The notes beneath the pieces were generated by a model that did not search any database, had not been told where the DNA came from, and was given only the letters and a program-made list of their open reading frames with translations. A program made the translations under genes and the position numbers. From contig CAWJFP010000035.1 in assembly GCA_963842155.1 (NCBI GenBank), positions 62,001-126,000 of the forward strand: DNA of 64,000 nucleotides, in the 5' to 3' direction. This stretch comes from CAWJFP01 sp963842155 (GTDB lineage Bacteria; Pseudomonadota; Alphaproteobacteria; JACZXZ01). Position 1 is the stretch's first letter. Each line of letters starts with the position of its first letter. Positions 8,180 to 17,693 of the stretch are shown here, in pieces.

Positions 8180-8607
8180 TCGCGGGCACCCATATCGCCC
8201 GCGCAGCAGGCGCGGAGCCTTGATTATGACCATCGGAGGGCCGTAGTTGCATAAGCAACGAGGCGGCCACTAGACCGTTGACTTCCCGGGGCGCTATCTC
8301 CAAAATCGCGCGCGGGTCGCGGGGGGCGATCAGCAAATCTCTGATTTGCCGCGTCTTTGCTTGACCGGGAGCCCCCGTTTTCGGACTCGAATTGGTGGAC
8401 ATTGAAGCAGCACGCTCCTGATCGGGGGCACATGTCGCGGCGCATCCGCCTGACGGTGCGCGCCGCAGGTTGGCTGCCATGGACCGCGGGCATGACATAT
8501 ACTCATGTCGGCCGGCGTCCAATTCGTCCCCCTGCCGAAGGGATGGAAGGTTCGCGGGCGACGCAAGGCTGAGGCGGCATTTCCACAGGAGTCTTTTCGA
8601 GACCCCC
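8180..8607. other. 428-base intergenic region, no gene
   Basis: No open frame here shows coding character. It contains a small hairpin, GCAAATC-TCT-GATTTGC (8333-8349), without a T-run. The rest is lower in GC bias than the flanking genes and could hold the promoter of the RND operon, but no convincing -35/-10 or -24/-12 pair was found. Confidence 0.5.
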
Positions 8608-11600
8608 ATGTCGGTTGCCGGCTTTGCACTCAAGCGGCCCTATACGATAGCCGCGGTCTTGGCGCTCATATGCATCTTGGGCGTCGGCTCCGTGCTGCGC
8701 ATGCCGACCGATATCTTTCCCGAGATCGACATCCCCGTCGTTGCCGCCGTGTGGACCTATAACGGCATGAGCGCCGACGACGTGCAAGATCGCATTCTCT
8801 CGCTGCATGAGCGGCAGCTTGCCTCGCTGGTCGACGACATATCGCGCATCGAGGCCAACAGCTACCAGGGCGTGGGCGTCATCAAGGTGTATCTGCACGA
8901 GGGCGCGGACGTGAGCCGCGCCGTCTCGCAGCTCGCTGCGAGCGCACTCGTGGTGCTGAAATATATGCCGCCCAATATCACGCCGCCGCTCATCCTTCGC
9001 TACGGCGCCACAGACGTTCCGATCATTCAGCTCAGCATGTCGAGCACCACGCTTTCGGATACCAAGCTCAACGACCTGGGGCAGAACATCATCCGTCCGG
9101 ATCTCGCGGTCGTTCGCGGCGCGTCGGTCCCCTACCCCTATGGCGGCAAGCCGCGCGTCATCATGGTCGACCTCGACGCCGCCGCCTTGCAGTCGCGCGG
9201 GCTCTCGCCCTCGGACGTGAGCAACGTGCTGCAGCAGCAGAACGTCATCCTGCCCTCGGGCGACGTGAAGATCGGCGACAAGGACTACACCGTGGCGATG
9301 AACAACAGCCCGGACCTCATCGCCGCCATCGACCGCTTTCCGGTGAAGGAGGTCAACGGCAAGACGGTCTTCATCGGCGACGTGGCCCATGTGCATGACG
9401 GCTACCAGGTGCAGACCAATTCGGTGACGGAGAACGGCCTGCCGGGCGGACTCATGATGGTGCGCAAGACCGGAGGGGTCTCCACGCTAGCCGTCATCGC
9501 CGGCATCAGGGACGTGCTGCCCGAGATCCGCAAGCTGATACCGCCGAGCGTCTCCATCAAGCCGATCTTCGATCAATCGATCTTCGTCAGGGCCGCGCTC
9601 AACAGCGTGATGATGGGCGGGCTGATGGCCGGCGGGCTGACCGGGCTGATGATCCTCCTCTTTCTCGGCAACTGGCGCCTGACGCTCATCATCGTCGCCT
9701 CGATTCCCATGTCGATCATCACCGCACTCGTGGTGATGTACGCTGGCGGGCAGACGCTCAATACCATGACGCTCGGCGGCTTCGCGCTGTCGGTCGGCAT
9801 CCTGGTCGACAACGCCACCGTGGTCATCGAGAACGTCGAGCGCCATGTGCGGCTGGGGAAGCGGCTCCAGGATGCCATCCTCGCCGGCACGGCGGAGGTC
9901 GGGCGGCCGACGGCGCTCGCCACCTTCTCGATCTGCCTCGTCTTCGTGCCGGTCTTTCTCCTTCAGGGCACCGCGAAATATCTCTTCTCGCCGTTGTCCA
10001 TGTCGGTCTGCGTTGCGCTCATCGCCAGCCTGGCGCTGTCCTTCACGCTCGTGCCGGTGCTATTCAAATACTTGATGCGCGGGCCGCTCGCCCGACGGGA
10101 GCATCACGAGGGCCGCGCGCCCACGCCGGCGAGGCGCAACATCTTCGGCGTCTTCCGCATCATCCACGAGCGCTTCGAGGCGGGGTTCGACAGCTTTCGC
10201 GACGGCTACCGCAACAACCTCGCCTTTGCGATATCCCGGCCCGCGATCACGGCGGCGCTTTTCATCCTGCTGATCGTCGTCTCGAGCCTGTTGTTCCCAC
10301 TGCTGGGGATGGATTTCTTCCCCCAGGTGGACGCCGGTCAGATGCGCCTTCATGTCCGCGCCCCGCCGGGAACGCGAATCGAGAAGACGCAGGATTATTT
10401 TGCCCATGTGGAAGCCGCAATCCGGCAGATCGTCGGCAACGGCCAGATCGATGTCCTCCTCGACAATATCGGGCTGCCCTACAGCGGCATCAACATCGCC
10501 CTCAGCGATTCGGCAACCGTTGGGCCCATGGACGGGGAAATTCTCATCTCGCTCAAGGAGAGCCATTCGCCGACCGCTCAACATATGGCGGAGCTGCGCC
10601 GCGAGCTGCCCAGGCGCTTCCCCGAGCTGCAGTTCTTCTTCCAGCCCGCCGACATCGTCAATCAGGTGCTCAATTTCGGCCAGCCCGCGCCCATCGACAT
10701 CCGCGTTTCCGGGCCAAACGCCGACGAAACCTACAGCCTCGCCGCCAAGCTCAGCCGCGAGCTCCGGGGCGTGCCGGGAATCGTGGATTCGCATGTCTTC
10801 CAGGTGCCCGACGCGCCCTCGCTCGATATCGACGTCGACCGCACGCTCGCCAAGGAGCTGGGCCTCGATCAACGCGCCCTGGCGAACGACGTGCTTGTGA
10901 CCCTCAACAGCAGCGCGCAAGTCGCGCCCAACTTTTGGGTCGATCCGCGCAATGAGGTCAGCTACCCGCTGGTGGTGCAGCTGCCGACCTACCGGGTCAC
11001 CTCGATCAATCAGCTACGGACCGTGCCGCTGAGCACGCCGGAGGCTTCGGGCGGCAGCCAGCTGCTGATGAACGTGGCCAAATTCGGCCGCGGCAAGGTG
11101 CCCCTCATCAGATCGCAATACAACATCAGGCCGGTCTTCGACGTGAACGCCGATGTCCAGGGGCGCGACTTGAACTCCGCCGCGGGAGCGATCGACAAGG
11201 TGATCGACGCCAACCGTCCACCGTCCTCCAAGCCGATCTCGGTGGTGCTGGGCGGCCAGATCGAGACGATGCGCGAGAGCTTTGCCGGGCTGTTTTCGGG
11301 CATGGCCTTCGCCGTCGTGCTGGTGTTTCTGTTGATGGTCGTCAATTTCCAGAGCTGGCTCGATCCCCTGATCGTCCTCATGGCGGTTCCCTTCTCGCTG
11401 AGCGGCGTCATGTGGATGCTCTTCCTGACGGAGACGCATCTCAGCGTTCCGGCGCTGATGGGGACCCTGATGTCGATCGGCCTGACCACGGCCAACAGCA
11501 TCCTTGTCGTCACTTTCGCCAATCAGCGGATGGCGGCCGGCGACGACGCACGGACCGCAGCTTTGGCGGCCGGATACACGCGGCTGCGCCCGGTGCTGAT

Positions 11601-11814
11601 GACCGCGGGCGCGATGATCCTCGGCATGGTTCCCATGGCGCTCGGGATCGGCGAGGGCGGGGAGCAGAATGCGCCGCTCGGCCGTGCCGTCATCGGCGGC
11701 CTGCTGTTCGCCACCTTCGCAACGCTCATCTTCGTGCCGACCATGTATCGGCTGCTGCGTCGCAACAATCAAATCCCGCCTGTAGAGAACGAGGGGTCCC
11801 TTGGAACCAAATGA
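8608..11814 (+). CDS. RND efflux transporter, inner-membrane pump
   Basis: A 1068-residue RND permease of the AcrB/HAE superfamily. The N-terminal helix is followed by the signature MPTDIFPEIDIPVV, and the pump has two large periplasmic loops and twelve expected membrane helices. The TM4 motif GILVDNATVVIENVER carries the proton-relay acidic residue. The second half repeats the fold (VNFQSWLDPLIVLMAVPFSL). It would expel hydrophobic compounds by proton antiport together with the adaptor and outer-membrane proteins encoded next. ATG 8608 is chosen because the upstream extension has no family similarity; a GGAG lies somewhat far upstream. The order pump-adaptor-channel is less common than adaptor-pump. 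Confidence 0.94.
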   Translation: MSVAGFALKRPYTIAAVLALICILGVGSVLRMPTDIFPEIDIPVVAAVWTYNGMSADDVQDRILSLHERQLASLVDDISRIEANSYQGVGVIKVYLHEGADVSRAVSQLAASALVVLKYMPPNITPPLILRYGATDVPIIQLSMSSTTLSDTKLNDLGQNIIRPDLAVVRGASVPYPYGGKPRVIMVDLDAAALQSRGLSPSDVSNVLQQQNVILPSGDVKIGDKDYTVAMNNSPDLIAAIDRFPVKEVNGKTVFIGDVAHVHDGYQVQTNSVTENGLPGGLMMVRKTGGVSTLAVIAGIRDVLPEIRKLIPPSVSIKPIFDQSIFVRAALNSVMMGGLMAGGLTGLMILLFLGNWRLTLIIVASIPMSIITALVVMYAGGQTLNTMTLGGFALSVGILVDNATVVIENVERHVRLGKRLQDAILAGTAEVGRPTALATFSICLVFVPVFLLQGTAKYLFSPLSMSVCVALIASLALSFTLVPVLFKYLMRGPLARREHHEGRAPTPARRNIFGVFRIIHERFEAGFDSFRDGYRNNLAFAISRPAITAALFILLIVVSSLLFPLLGMDFFPQVDAGQMRLHVRAPPGTRIEKTQDYFAHVEAAIRQIVGNGQIDVLLDNIGLPYSGINIALSDSATVGPMDGEILISLKESHSPTAQHMAELRRELPRRFPELQFFFQPADIVNQVLNFGQPAPIDIRVSGPNADETYSLAAKLSRELRGVPGIVDSHVFQVPDAPSLDIDVDRTLAKELGLDQRALANDVLVTLNSSAQVAPNFWVDPRNEVSYPLVVQLPTYRVTSINQLRTVPLSTPEASGGSQLLMNVAKFGRGKVPLIRSQYNIRPVFDVNADVQGRDLNSAAGAIDKVIDANRPPSSKPISVVLGGQIETMRESFAGLFSGMAFAVVLVFLLMVVNFQSWLDPLIVLMAVPFSLSGVMWMLFLTETHLSVPALMGTLMSIGLTTANSILVVTFANQRMAAGDDARTAALAAGYTRLRPVLMTAGAMILGMVPMALGIGEGGEQNAPLGRAVIGGLLFATFATLIFVPTMYRLLRRNNQIPPVENEGSLGTK

Positions 11815-13177
11815 TCGGCGACGCCCGCCTGGCAAGATCGATTTGGCGGAGCCTGCCTTTGACGAGATCATCGAGGACGCGGACGAGCGAGAACCGGTGA
11901 TCCAGGCAGTCCCGACGCGCTACACGCCCCGCACGGGACGCCGACTGGCGATCTCCGGCGGATGCCTGGCGCTCCTGCTGGCGATCGGCTTCTTCGTCGT
12001 CCATCATCAGAGATCGAATAGCGCTAAGGCGCTGTCCGCTACGACTGCCGAGAGCGTCGGCAGCCCGCCACCGGTCGATATCGTGAAGGTTCGTGCCGCG
12101 CCCGCGACCGCGACGCTGGCGATGCCGGGCGAGACATGGGCCTGGTACAAGACGACGATCTACGCCCGGGTCAGCGGCTATGTCTCCACCTGGCTCGTCG
12201 ATATCGGCGACCGCGTGCACAAGAACCAGCTTCTGGCGAAGATCGAGACGCCAGAATTGGACGACCAGCTCGCGGCCGACCAGGCGCAGCTCAAGGCGGC
12301 GGAGGCGAATGTCGAGGTCGCCGAGACCGACGCCGAGTTCGCCAAGAAGCAATATGACCGCTGGTGGGGCTCGCCCAAGGGCGTGGTCTCGGAACAGGAG
12401 CGCGAGGAAAAGAAGGCCTCCTACGACAGCAGCGTCGCGCGCGTGGATGCCGCCAAGGCCAGGGCGAATCTCGACAAGGCGACATTGACTCGGCTTGTCA
12501 CCATGATGCAGTTCCGCGAGGTAACGGCTCCCTTCGACGGCGTGATCACCGAGCGCCGTATCGACCTCGGCGATCTCGTCACCGCCGGCAGCACGAGCAG
12601 CAACACGCCGCTTTACATGATGGCGCAAATCGACCAGCTGCGTGTTTTCGTCGATGTGCCGCAAAGCGCCGCGGTCGACATGCTGGTCGGCACGCCGTGC
12701 GACGTCATCGCCAACGATCTCCCCGGCCGCGCATTCGCGGGCAAGGTCACGCGCACATCGGACTCTATCGATCCGAGCGCGCGAACTCTGCGGGTCGAGG
12801 TGGATATTCCCAACAAGGACCTGACCCTTCTGCCGGGCATGTATATTCAGGCCAGATTTCATCTCGCCGCCAAGGCCTCGGTCGAGGTGCCGGCGACGGC
12901 GCTCATATTCCGACCCGACGGGCCGTATGTCGCCGTCGTCGACAACCAGGACAAGGTAAGGTTTCACAAGGTCACGATCGCGCGCGATGACGGCACCCTC
13001 TCAGAGATCGGTTCGGGCGTCGCGCTCGACGACAGGATCGTTCTCAATATCAGCAATCAAATCGCCGACGGCGAGAAGGTGACGCCGAACGAGATCGACG
13101 CCCCTGCTGCCGCGCCGCCGAACGCCGTCGGTGCGGCGGAATCCGCGCCCGCCGCCGGCGGGCCGGAGGGAAAGTAG
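11801..13177 (+). CDS. RND efflux periplasmic adaptor (HlyD/MFP family)
   Basis: A 458-residue membrane-fusion protein with an acidic cytosolic leader of about 45 residues and one membrane helix (about 48-68). The lipoyl half-motifs (SGYVSTWLVDIGDRVHKNQ and VTAPFDGVITER) flank an alpha-helical hairpin, and beta-barrel domains follow. The C-terminus is Ala/Pro-rich. It bridges the RND pump to the outer-membrane channel. The start is TTG at 11801, preceded by GAACGAGGGG and overlapping the pump stop by 14 bases, which implies coupled translation. An ATG start is not available upstream of the helix. Confidence 0.92.
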   Translation: MEPNDRRRPPGKIDLAEPAFDEIIEDADEREPVIQAVPTRYTPRTGRRLAISGGCLALLLAIGFFVVHHQRSNSAKALSATTAESVGSPPPVDIVKVRAAPATATLAMPGETWAWYKTTIYARVSGYVSTWLVDIGDRVHKNQLLAKIETPELDDQLAADQAQLKAAEANVEVAETDAEFAKKQYDRWWGSPKGVVSEQEREEKKASYDSSVARVDAAKARANLDKATLTRLVTMMQFREVTAPFDGVITERRIDLGDLVTAGSTSSNTPLYMMAQIDQLRVFVDVPQSAAVDMLVGTPCDVIANDLPGRAFAGKVTRTSDSIDPSARTLRVEVDIPNKDLTLLPGMYIQARFHLAAKASVEVPATALIFRPDGPYVAVVDNQDKVRFHKVTIARDDGTLSEIGSGVALDDRIVLNISNQIADGEKVTPNEIDAPAAAPPNAVGAAESAPAAGGPEGK

Positions 13178-13183
13178 CATCGC

Positions 13184-14740
13184 ATGTCTCCGATCAAGCC
13201 GCTTTCGCTGCTGCTGCTCGCCGTCGGTCTGGCAGGATGCGACGTCGGCCCGGACTATCGCGAACCGGCCGAGAAACCGCCTGCGGCCTTCATGGAAGCG
13301 ACGGCGCCCACCATCGCCGCGGCACCCGGCGTCGAAAACCCGGTCGCGCCCGACAGCTGGTGGCGGTCGCTGAATGATCCGGAGCTGAATTCGCTTATCG
13401 ATCGCGCGATCGAATTCGGCCCCGACCTGCAGATCGCGCTAGCGCGGTTGCAGGAGGCAAGGACGCAGGAGTTCGTCACCGCAGGGGAGGCGTTGCCGGC
13501 GGCCGAATTCAGCGGCGGTGCCGGCCGCGGCTCGGGGACGGATTCGGTGCGCGGGCGCGTGGCCCAGCCGATCTATGCCGGCACCAACAACGCGGGCCTG
13601 AAGGAGATCACCGAGATTGCCGGCCTGGACGCCGCCTGGGAGCTCGACCTATTCGGCAAATATCGGCGCGCCCTCGAGGCGGCCAAGGCCGACACGCAAG
13701 CCGCGGCCGAACTGCGCAATGCGGTTCTCATCACGCTCGTGTCCGACGTCGCGCGCGGCTATATGGATCTCAGGGGGCTGCAGATGCGGCTTGCGGTCGC
13801 GCGCAAGAACATCGAGCGGGCGGAGAAGGCCGCCGATCTCATGCAGACGCGCTTCGATCGCGGATTGACCAACGAGCTCGACCTTTCACTGGCGAAGCGG
13901 CAGCTCGCGACCTTCAAGTCGCAGCTTGCGCCGCTCGAGGCCGCGGCCACGGCGGCTGCCAACCGCATCGCGGTCCTGCTCGGCAGGTATCCCGAGGATC
14001 TGGCGGCGGAATTGGCCGCACCCGGCGTCATCCCGCCTTTGCCGGCGCAGCTGCGGCCCGGCCTGCCGCTCGATCTGCTAAAGCGCCGGCCCGATATCCG
14101 CGAGGCCGAGCGCCAGCTCGCGGCCGCCACTGCCCGCATCGGCGTGGCCACGGCGAGCCTCTTCCCGAGCGTCGTTGTCAGCGCCGGTCTCGGCATGCAA
14201 GGGCAGGGTCTCGGGCGGATTCCGGTTTCCGACAGCTTCATCTGGTCGGCGGGTCCGACGGCTTATTGGCCGCTCTTGGATTTCGGCACTATCGATGCCT
14301 TGATCTCGGTCGAGGACCTGCGCGCGCAGGAGCTCCTCGTCAACTATAGGCGCGCCGTCCTCGTCGGGGTCGAGGAAGTCGACAACGCGATCGCCAGCTA
14401 TGCCGCCGAACAGGACCGCCTGAGCAATCTGACCGAGGCGTTGGAGGCGAGCCGCCGCGCGGTGACCTTGGCGACGCAGCGCTACGATCGCGGCCTGACC
14501 GATTTCCTCAACGTGCTCGACGCCCAGCGTCAGGAATTCGATCTTGAAGATCAATACGCCACCGGCCAGGAGACGGCATCCTTTCAGCTCATCGCTCTGT
14601 ACAAGGCCTTGGGCGGCGGCTGGGAGCCCTACCAGTCGGTGCCGCCGGTCCATACGCCGGAGCCCGCGATCCTGGCGGCCTTCCGGCGCATGATGTCGCC
14701 CTCGGGCGAGAGCGACGAAATTCCGCAGCCGGGAAAATAA
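13184..14740 (+). CDS. Outer-membrane efflux channel lipoprotein (NodT/OMF family)
   Basis: A 518-residue TolC-like channel. A short signal peptide ends in a lipobox (GLAGCDVGPDY), a typical NodT-type start. Two long alpha-helical repeats follow, each with the family patterns (PDSWWRSLNDPELN near residue 60 and LLKRRPDIREAERQLAAA in the middle), and the second repeat ends VLDAQR. It forms the trimeric exit duct of the pump encoded upstream. It starts 6 bases after the adaptor gene, completing a three-gene operon, and a strong hairpin follows. Confidence 0.93.
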   Translation: MSPIKPLSLLLLAVGLAGCDVGPDYREPAEKPPAAFMEATAPTIAAAPGVENPVAPDSWWRSLNDPELNSLIDRAIEFGPDLQIALARLQEARTQEFVTAGEALPAAEFSGGAGRGSGTDSVRGRVAQPIYAGTNNAGLKEITEIAGLDAAWELDLFGKYRRALEAAKADTQAAAELRNAVLITLVSDVARGYMDLRGLQMRLAVARKNIERAEKAADLMQTRFDRGLTNELDLSLAKRQLATFKSQLAPLEAAATAAANRIAVLLGRYPEDLAAELAAPGVIPPLPAQLRPGLPLDLLKRRPDIREAERQLAAATARIGVATASLFPSVVVSAGLGMQGQGLGRIPVSDSFIWSAGPTAYWPLLDFGTIDALISVEDLRAQELLVNYRRAVLVGVEEVDNAIASYAAEQDRLSNLTEALEASRRAVTLATQRYDRGLTDFLNVLDAQRQEFDLEDQYATGQETASFQLIALYKALGGGWEPYQSVPPVHTPEPAILAAFRRMMSPSGESDEIPQPGK

Positions 14741-14777
14741 TCGCGCGGCCGATCCTGGCCCCTGGGCGCCCATGGCT

Positions 14778-14812
14778 CCGGGGTCGCCACGTTGTGAGCG
14801 TGGCGACCCCGG
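14778..14812. terminator. Perfect 14-bp hairpin between convergent genes
   Basis: CCGGGGTCGCCACG, a 7-base loop, then CGTGGCGACCCCGG. It lies between the efflux operon and the convergent porin-like gene and is symmetric, so it could end transcripts from both sides. There is no T-run on either strand, so it may work with Rho or as an RNA 3'-end stabiliser. Confidence 0.6.
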
Positions 14813-14823
14813 TCCGTGGAGGG

Positions 14824-16468
14824 TTACGACGAGAAGGGGTAATACCGGAACGAAGTCATGAAGATGAGCTCGTTCGTGCTCGGCGAGACGCCTCCAAGGC
14901 CCTTGAATGTGTAACGCTCGGTATAGGACACCTGGGCACCAAGCTGGACCGTGCCGTAGTCGCCCTTATAAGGCCGGTACCAGACGCCGCCGCTGATCTG
15001 CCCGATCTCCCTGGTATTGCCGGAGCAGGTGGTGGCCGACGGCGCTCCCTCGGTGTTACATCCCTGGTCGTTATAGAGGCCGCTGCCATAGCCGTAGCCC
15101 GTCGTCGGAGTTCCCGCGAACGTGAAGGCGGTCTTATCCGCCGCCTCGAGGCCGCCATAGAGGTAGACGTCCCAGGCCGGGGTGGGATGGCCGATGAAGC
15201 CGACCAGGATCTGGGCCTCCGGTATCGCGGTAAGCTGACCGAAGGGCCTGACCGCCACGTCGGGGAGCTGCGCCGAGCCGTAACGGCCGATGCCTTCGCC
15301 CGCGAGGAAGTCCGCCTGGAAATCGAGCATCTTCGGCATGACGGGCAAGATCATTCCCGCGCCGACGCCACCGCCGAGCGTGATGTCGTTCATGCCGCTT
15401 GCTCGGCTGCGGAAGCCGCGGCCGATCACATAGGCCTCGTAATGACCCCAACCCGGCTCCCAGACGACCTTCCCGACGACATCGGGCATGAAATCCTCGG
15501 AATAGGTGCCGGTGGCAGTAAGCGTCCCGCCGTTGCCGGCGGCGGCGATGGTGGTCGAGCAGTTAACGCAGCTGGCAGTGGGCGACCCCGCGATCGCTGC
15601 TTGCGGCGATTCGACGGAGACGCCGGCCCAGAGCCCGTCGGTCAGCTGCTTGACCGCGCGGAGCTGCCAATTGCGGGTCCAGGTGTAGCCCGCAACGTAC
15701 TGTGCGTCGATGGTGAGCGGGATGTTCTCGCGGCGCGGCGTCATGCCGTAACCGTCGCGGAACATGGTCAGCAGGCTCCATCCCTGGCCGCCCATGAAAT
15801 AGAGTCCGAGATCGCTCCAATCGATGGTGGCGAAGGCTTGTCTCAGCCGCGGTACGTAGCTGTTGCTTTCGCCCGAGTTCGAGTTCGTTCCGGCACCGAT
15901 AAAGTCAGAACTCGATATAGCTGGTTAGATGCGTCTCGGGATCGACATCGCCTTGCACCAGCAGCGAGATACGGCTTTGCCTCGCGCTGCCGCGGAATTC
16001 GTCCTGGTGCCAGCCGGGCGAATTCTCAAATGGGATTCCCGTGTTGTAGCTGGACCCGATATCCGATTCCTCGTTGCGCGTGCGAAAGATGGTCGCGGCT
16101 TCGATGAAGCCCCCGAGGGTCACTCTCACGCCCCCGGCGATGATCTGGTCGAAGAAGCGATTGCCCGTTCCATCCGGCGCAGGCTGCATCAGCGGTACCG
16201 ATGCGGGCTGCATCACCGATGCCGATGCGGGCTCGATCACCGGTGCCGACGCGGGCGGCGTCGCCGGCGCCTGCACGACTGTGGTGGCGGCCGGGCGCCC
16301 CCGCACGGCGCTTATCGTCGGCTGGCGCTGGGTATCGGTGCTGTCTGCCGCAGCATCCGCCTGCGCCCATGCGGGCGAGGCGAACATGACCACGCCGCCG
16401 AGCAGTAACAATTGATATCGACTCGGCAGGTATTTCCTAAGTTCTTGGAGTTTTATTTTGCAACTCAT
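14824..16468 (-). pseudogene. Porin-like outer-membrane protein, single frameshift
   Basis: Two frames join into one protein of about 547 residues. The first part (16468 down to 15905) has a signal peptide (PAWAQAD), an Ala/Pro repeat region (ASAPVIEPASASVMQPASVP) and the first barrel strands (GGFIEAATIFRTRNE), ending SYIEF then TGA. Shifting one base at 15907-15910 restores DFIGAGTNSNSGESNSY, and the barrel continues to the C-terminal strand FRYYPFSS. One extra base explains the break. Sequencing error or recent inactivation are both possible, because the rest of both frames looks intact. An AGAGGGGG ribosome-binding site precedes the ATG. Likely a porin; substrate unknown. Confidence 0.8.
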
Positions 16469-16772
16469 GGTATTACCCCCTCTGTCTAGGAAAGAGACCG
16501 GGGGACTTTAAGAATCAAGCGCGATCCTTACGTGACGCATTGACGAAATTTTCAGGACGAAATAGTGACCGAATTGTTGCAGCCGCCGCGCCGTCGCGGT
16601 GCCCGTTGCCGGGGTTGCACCGCGAGCGCCAGGCGGATTCCGATAGGACGATGACGCGCCTGGCTCGGCGGCGCATCGGCCGCCGCTATTGCGGAGGTCG
16701 CGCGCATGCTATTCTCCGCTCGCCGCCCGGGTCGATGGCGACCGGCGGGGCGGCAGGGTCGGGGTACCGGGG
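16469..16772. other. Divergent intergenic region, 304 bases
   Basis: Separates the porin-like gene (minus) from the YgjP-type gene (plus). Apart from the porin ribosome-binding site (16471-16480) nothing definite is seen. A relatively AT-rich patch near 16500-16570 is a plausible promoter zone, but no clear hexamer pair was identified. Confidence 0.4.
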
Positions 16773-17568
16773 ATGACGAGATGGCCCGCGAGGCCGGCGG
16801 CGCGCGCCCAATGCCTCGCGCGCGAAAAGAGCAAACGCCTGCCGCGCGCGGGCGGCGGGGGGCGGCGGCCAGGCCGCGTCGTCGCCAGCGTGGCGCTCGG
16901 CGGGCGCGACGTGCCGCTCACCATGCGCACGAGTCCGCGCGCCCGCCGCGTCACCTTGCGCATCGATCCCGCCGAGGACGCCGTTGAGCTCGTGCTGCCG
17001 CGCGGCGTATCGGCGCGCGAGGGGCTGAAATTCGCCGCCGAGAAGTCGGGCTGGATCCTCACGCGCCTCGCCGCGCGCCCGCCGCGCATGCCGTTCGCGG
17101 CAGGCGCCGTGCTGCCCTATCTCGGCACCGATCATATGGTGCGCCACCGCCCCGAGTCGCGCGGCACGGTGTGGCGCGAGGGCGGCGAGATTTCACGTCG
17201 CCGGCCGCGCCGAGCATCTCGCCCGCCGCCTCGGCGACTTCCTCAAGCGCGAGGCGCGGCGCGAAATCACCCACCGCGCCCTCGCCAAGGCCGCCGCCGT
17301 CGACCGGCGCGTGCGGCGCGTCGGCCTGCGCGATCCCAAGACGCGCTGGGGAAGCTGCGCGCCGAGCGGCGTCTTGAGCTTCTCCTGGCGCCTCGTGCTC
17401 GCGCCGGAGGCGGTGCTGGACTATGTCGTGGCCCATGAGGTCGCGCATCTCGTCGAACCCAATCACGGCCAGCGCTTCTGGCGGCTGGTGGCGCGCCTCA
17501 CGCGCGAGGTCGAGGGGCCGCGCGATTGGCTGCGTCGCTATGGTTACCGGCTGCTGCGTTATGGCTGA
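16773..17568 (+). pseudogene. YgjP/DUF45-type zinc metallopeptidase, single frameshift
   Basis: The frame from 16773 carries the N-terminal half (LGGRDVPLTMRTSPRARRVT, then ELVLPRGVS) up to GGEI at about 17190. The frame ending at 17568 carries the second half: RRVGLRDPKTRWGSC, the zinc motif HEVAH, and a distal His (EPNHGQRFW). One extra T in TTT at 17191-17193 accounts for the shift; with one T removed the junction reads GGEIHVAGRAEHLARRL, as expected of this family. The full product would be about 264 residues. The gene is either a recent pseudogene or carries a one-base sequence error. Start at ATG 16773 is likely but upstream starts exist. Confidence 0.8.
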
Positions 17569-17693
17569 GCCCGTCGCCGCCTCGCGCGGCGGCTGTCCGC
17601 CATGGCGCCAATTCCCCGACAAGGATCGGATAGCGCGCGGCGGCGCGCGACGGTAGATCAAGGGTCATGCATCGAGCCGGAGGAGGATCGACC

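Noticed and set aside
8333..8349. Hairpin GCAAATC-TCT-GATTTGC
   Set aside because: Short stem, no T-run, and no partner copy; not convincing as a terminator or operator.
14794..16107. 437-codon open frame on the plus strand
   Set aside because: It is antisense to the porin-like gene; the minus frames give a signal peptide and barrel pattern, and this frame has no recognisable domain.
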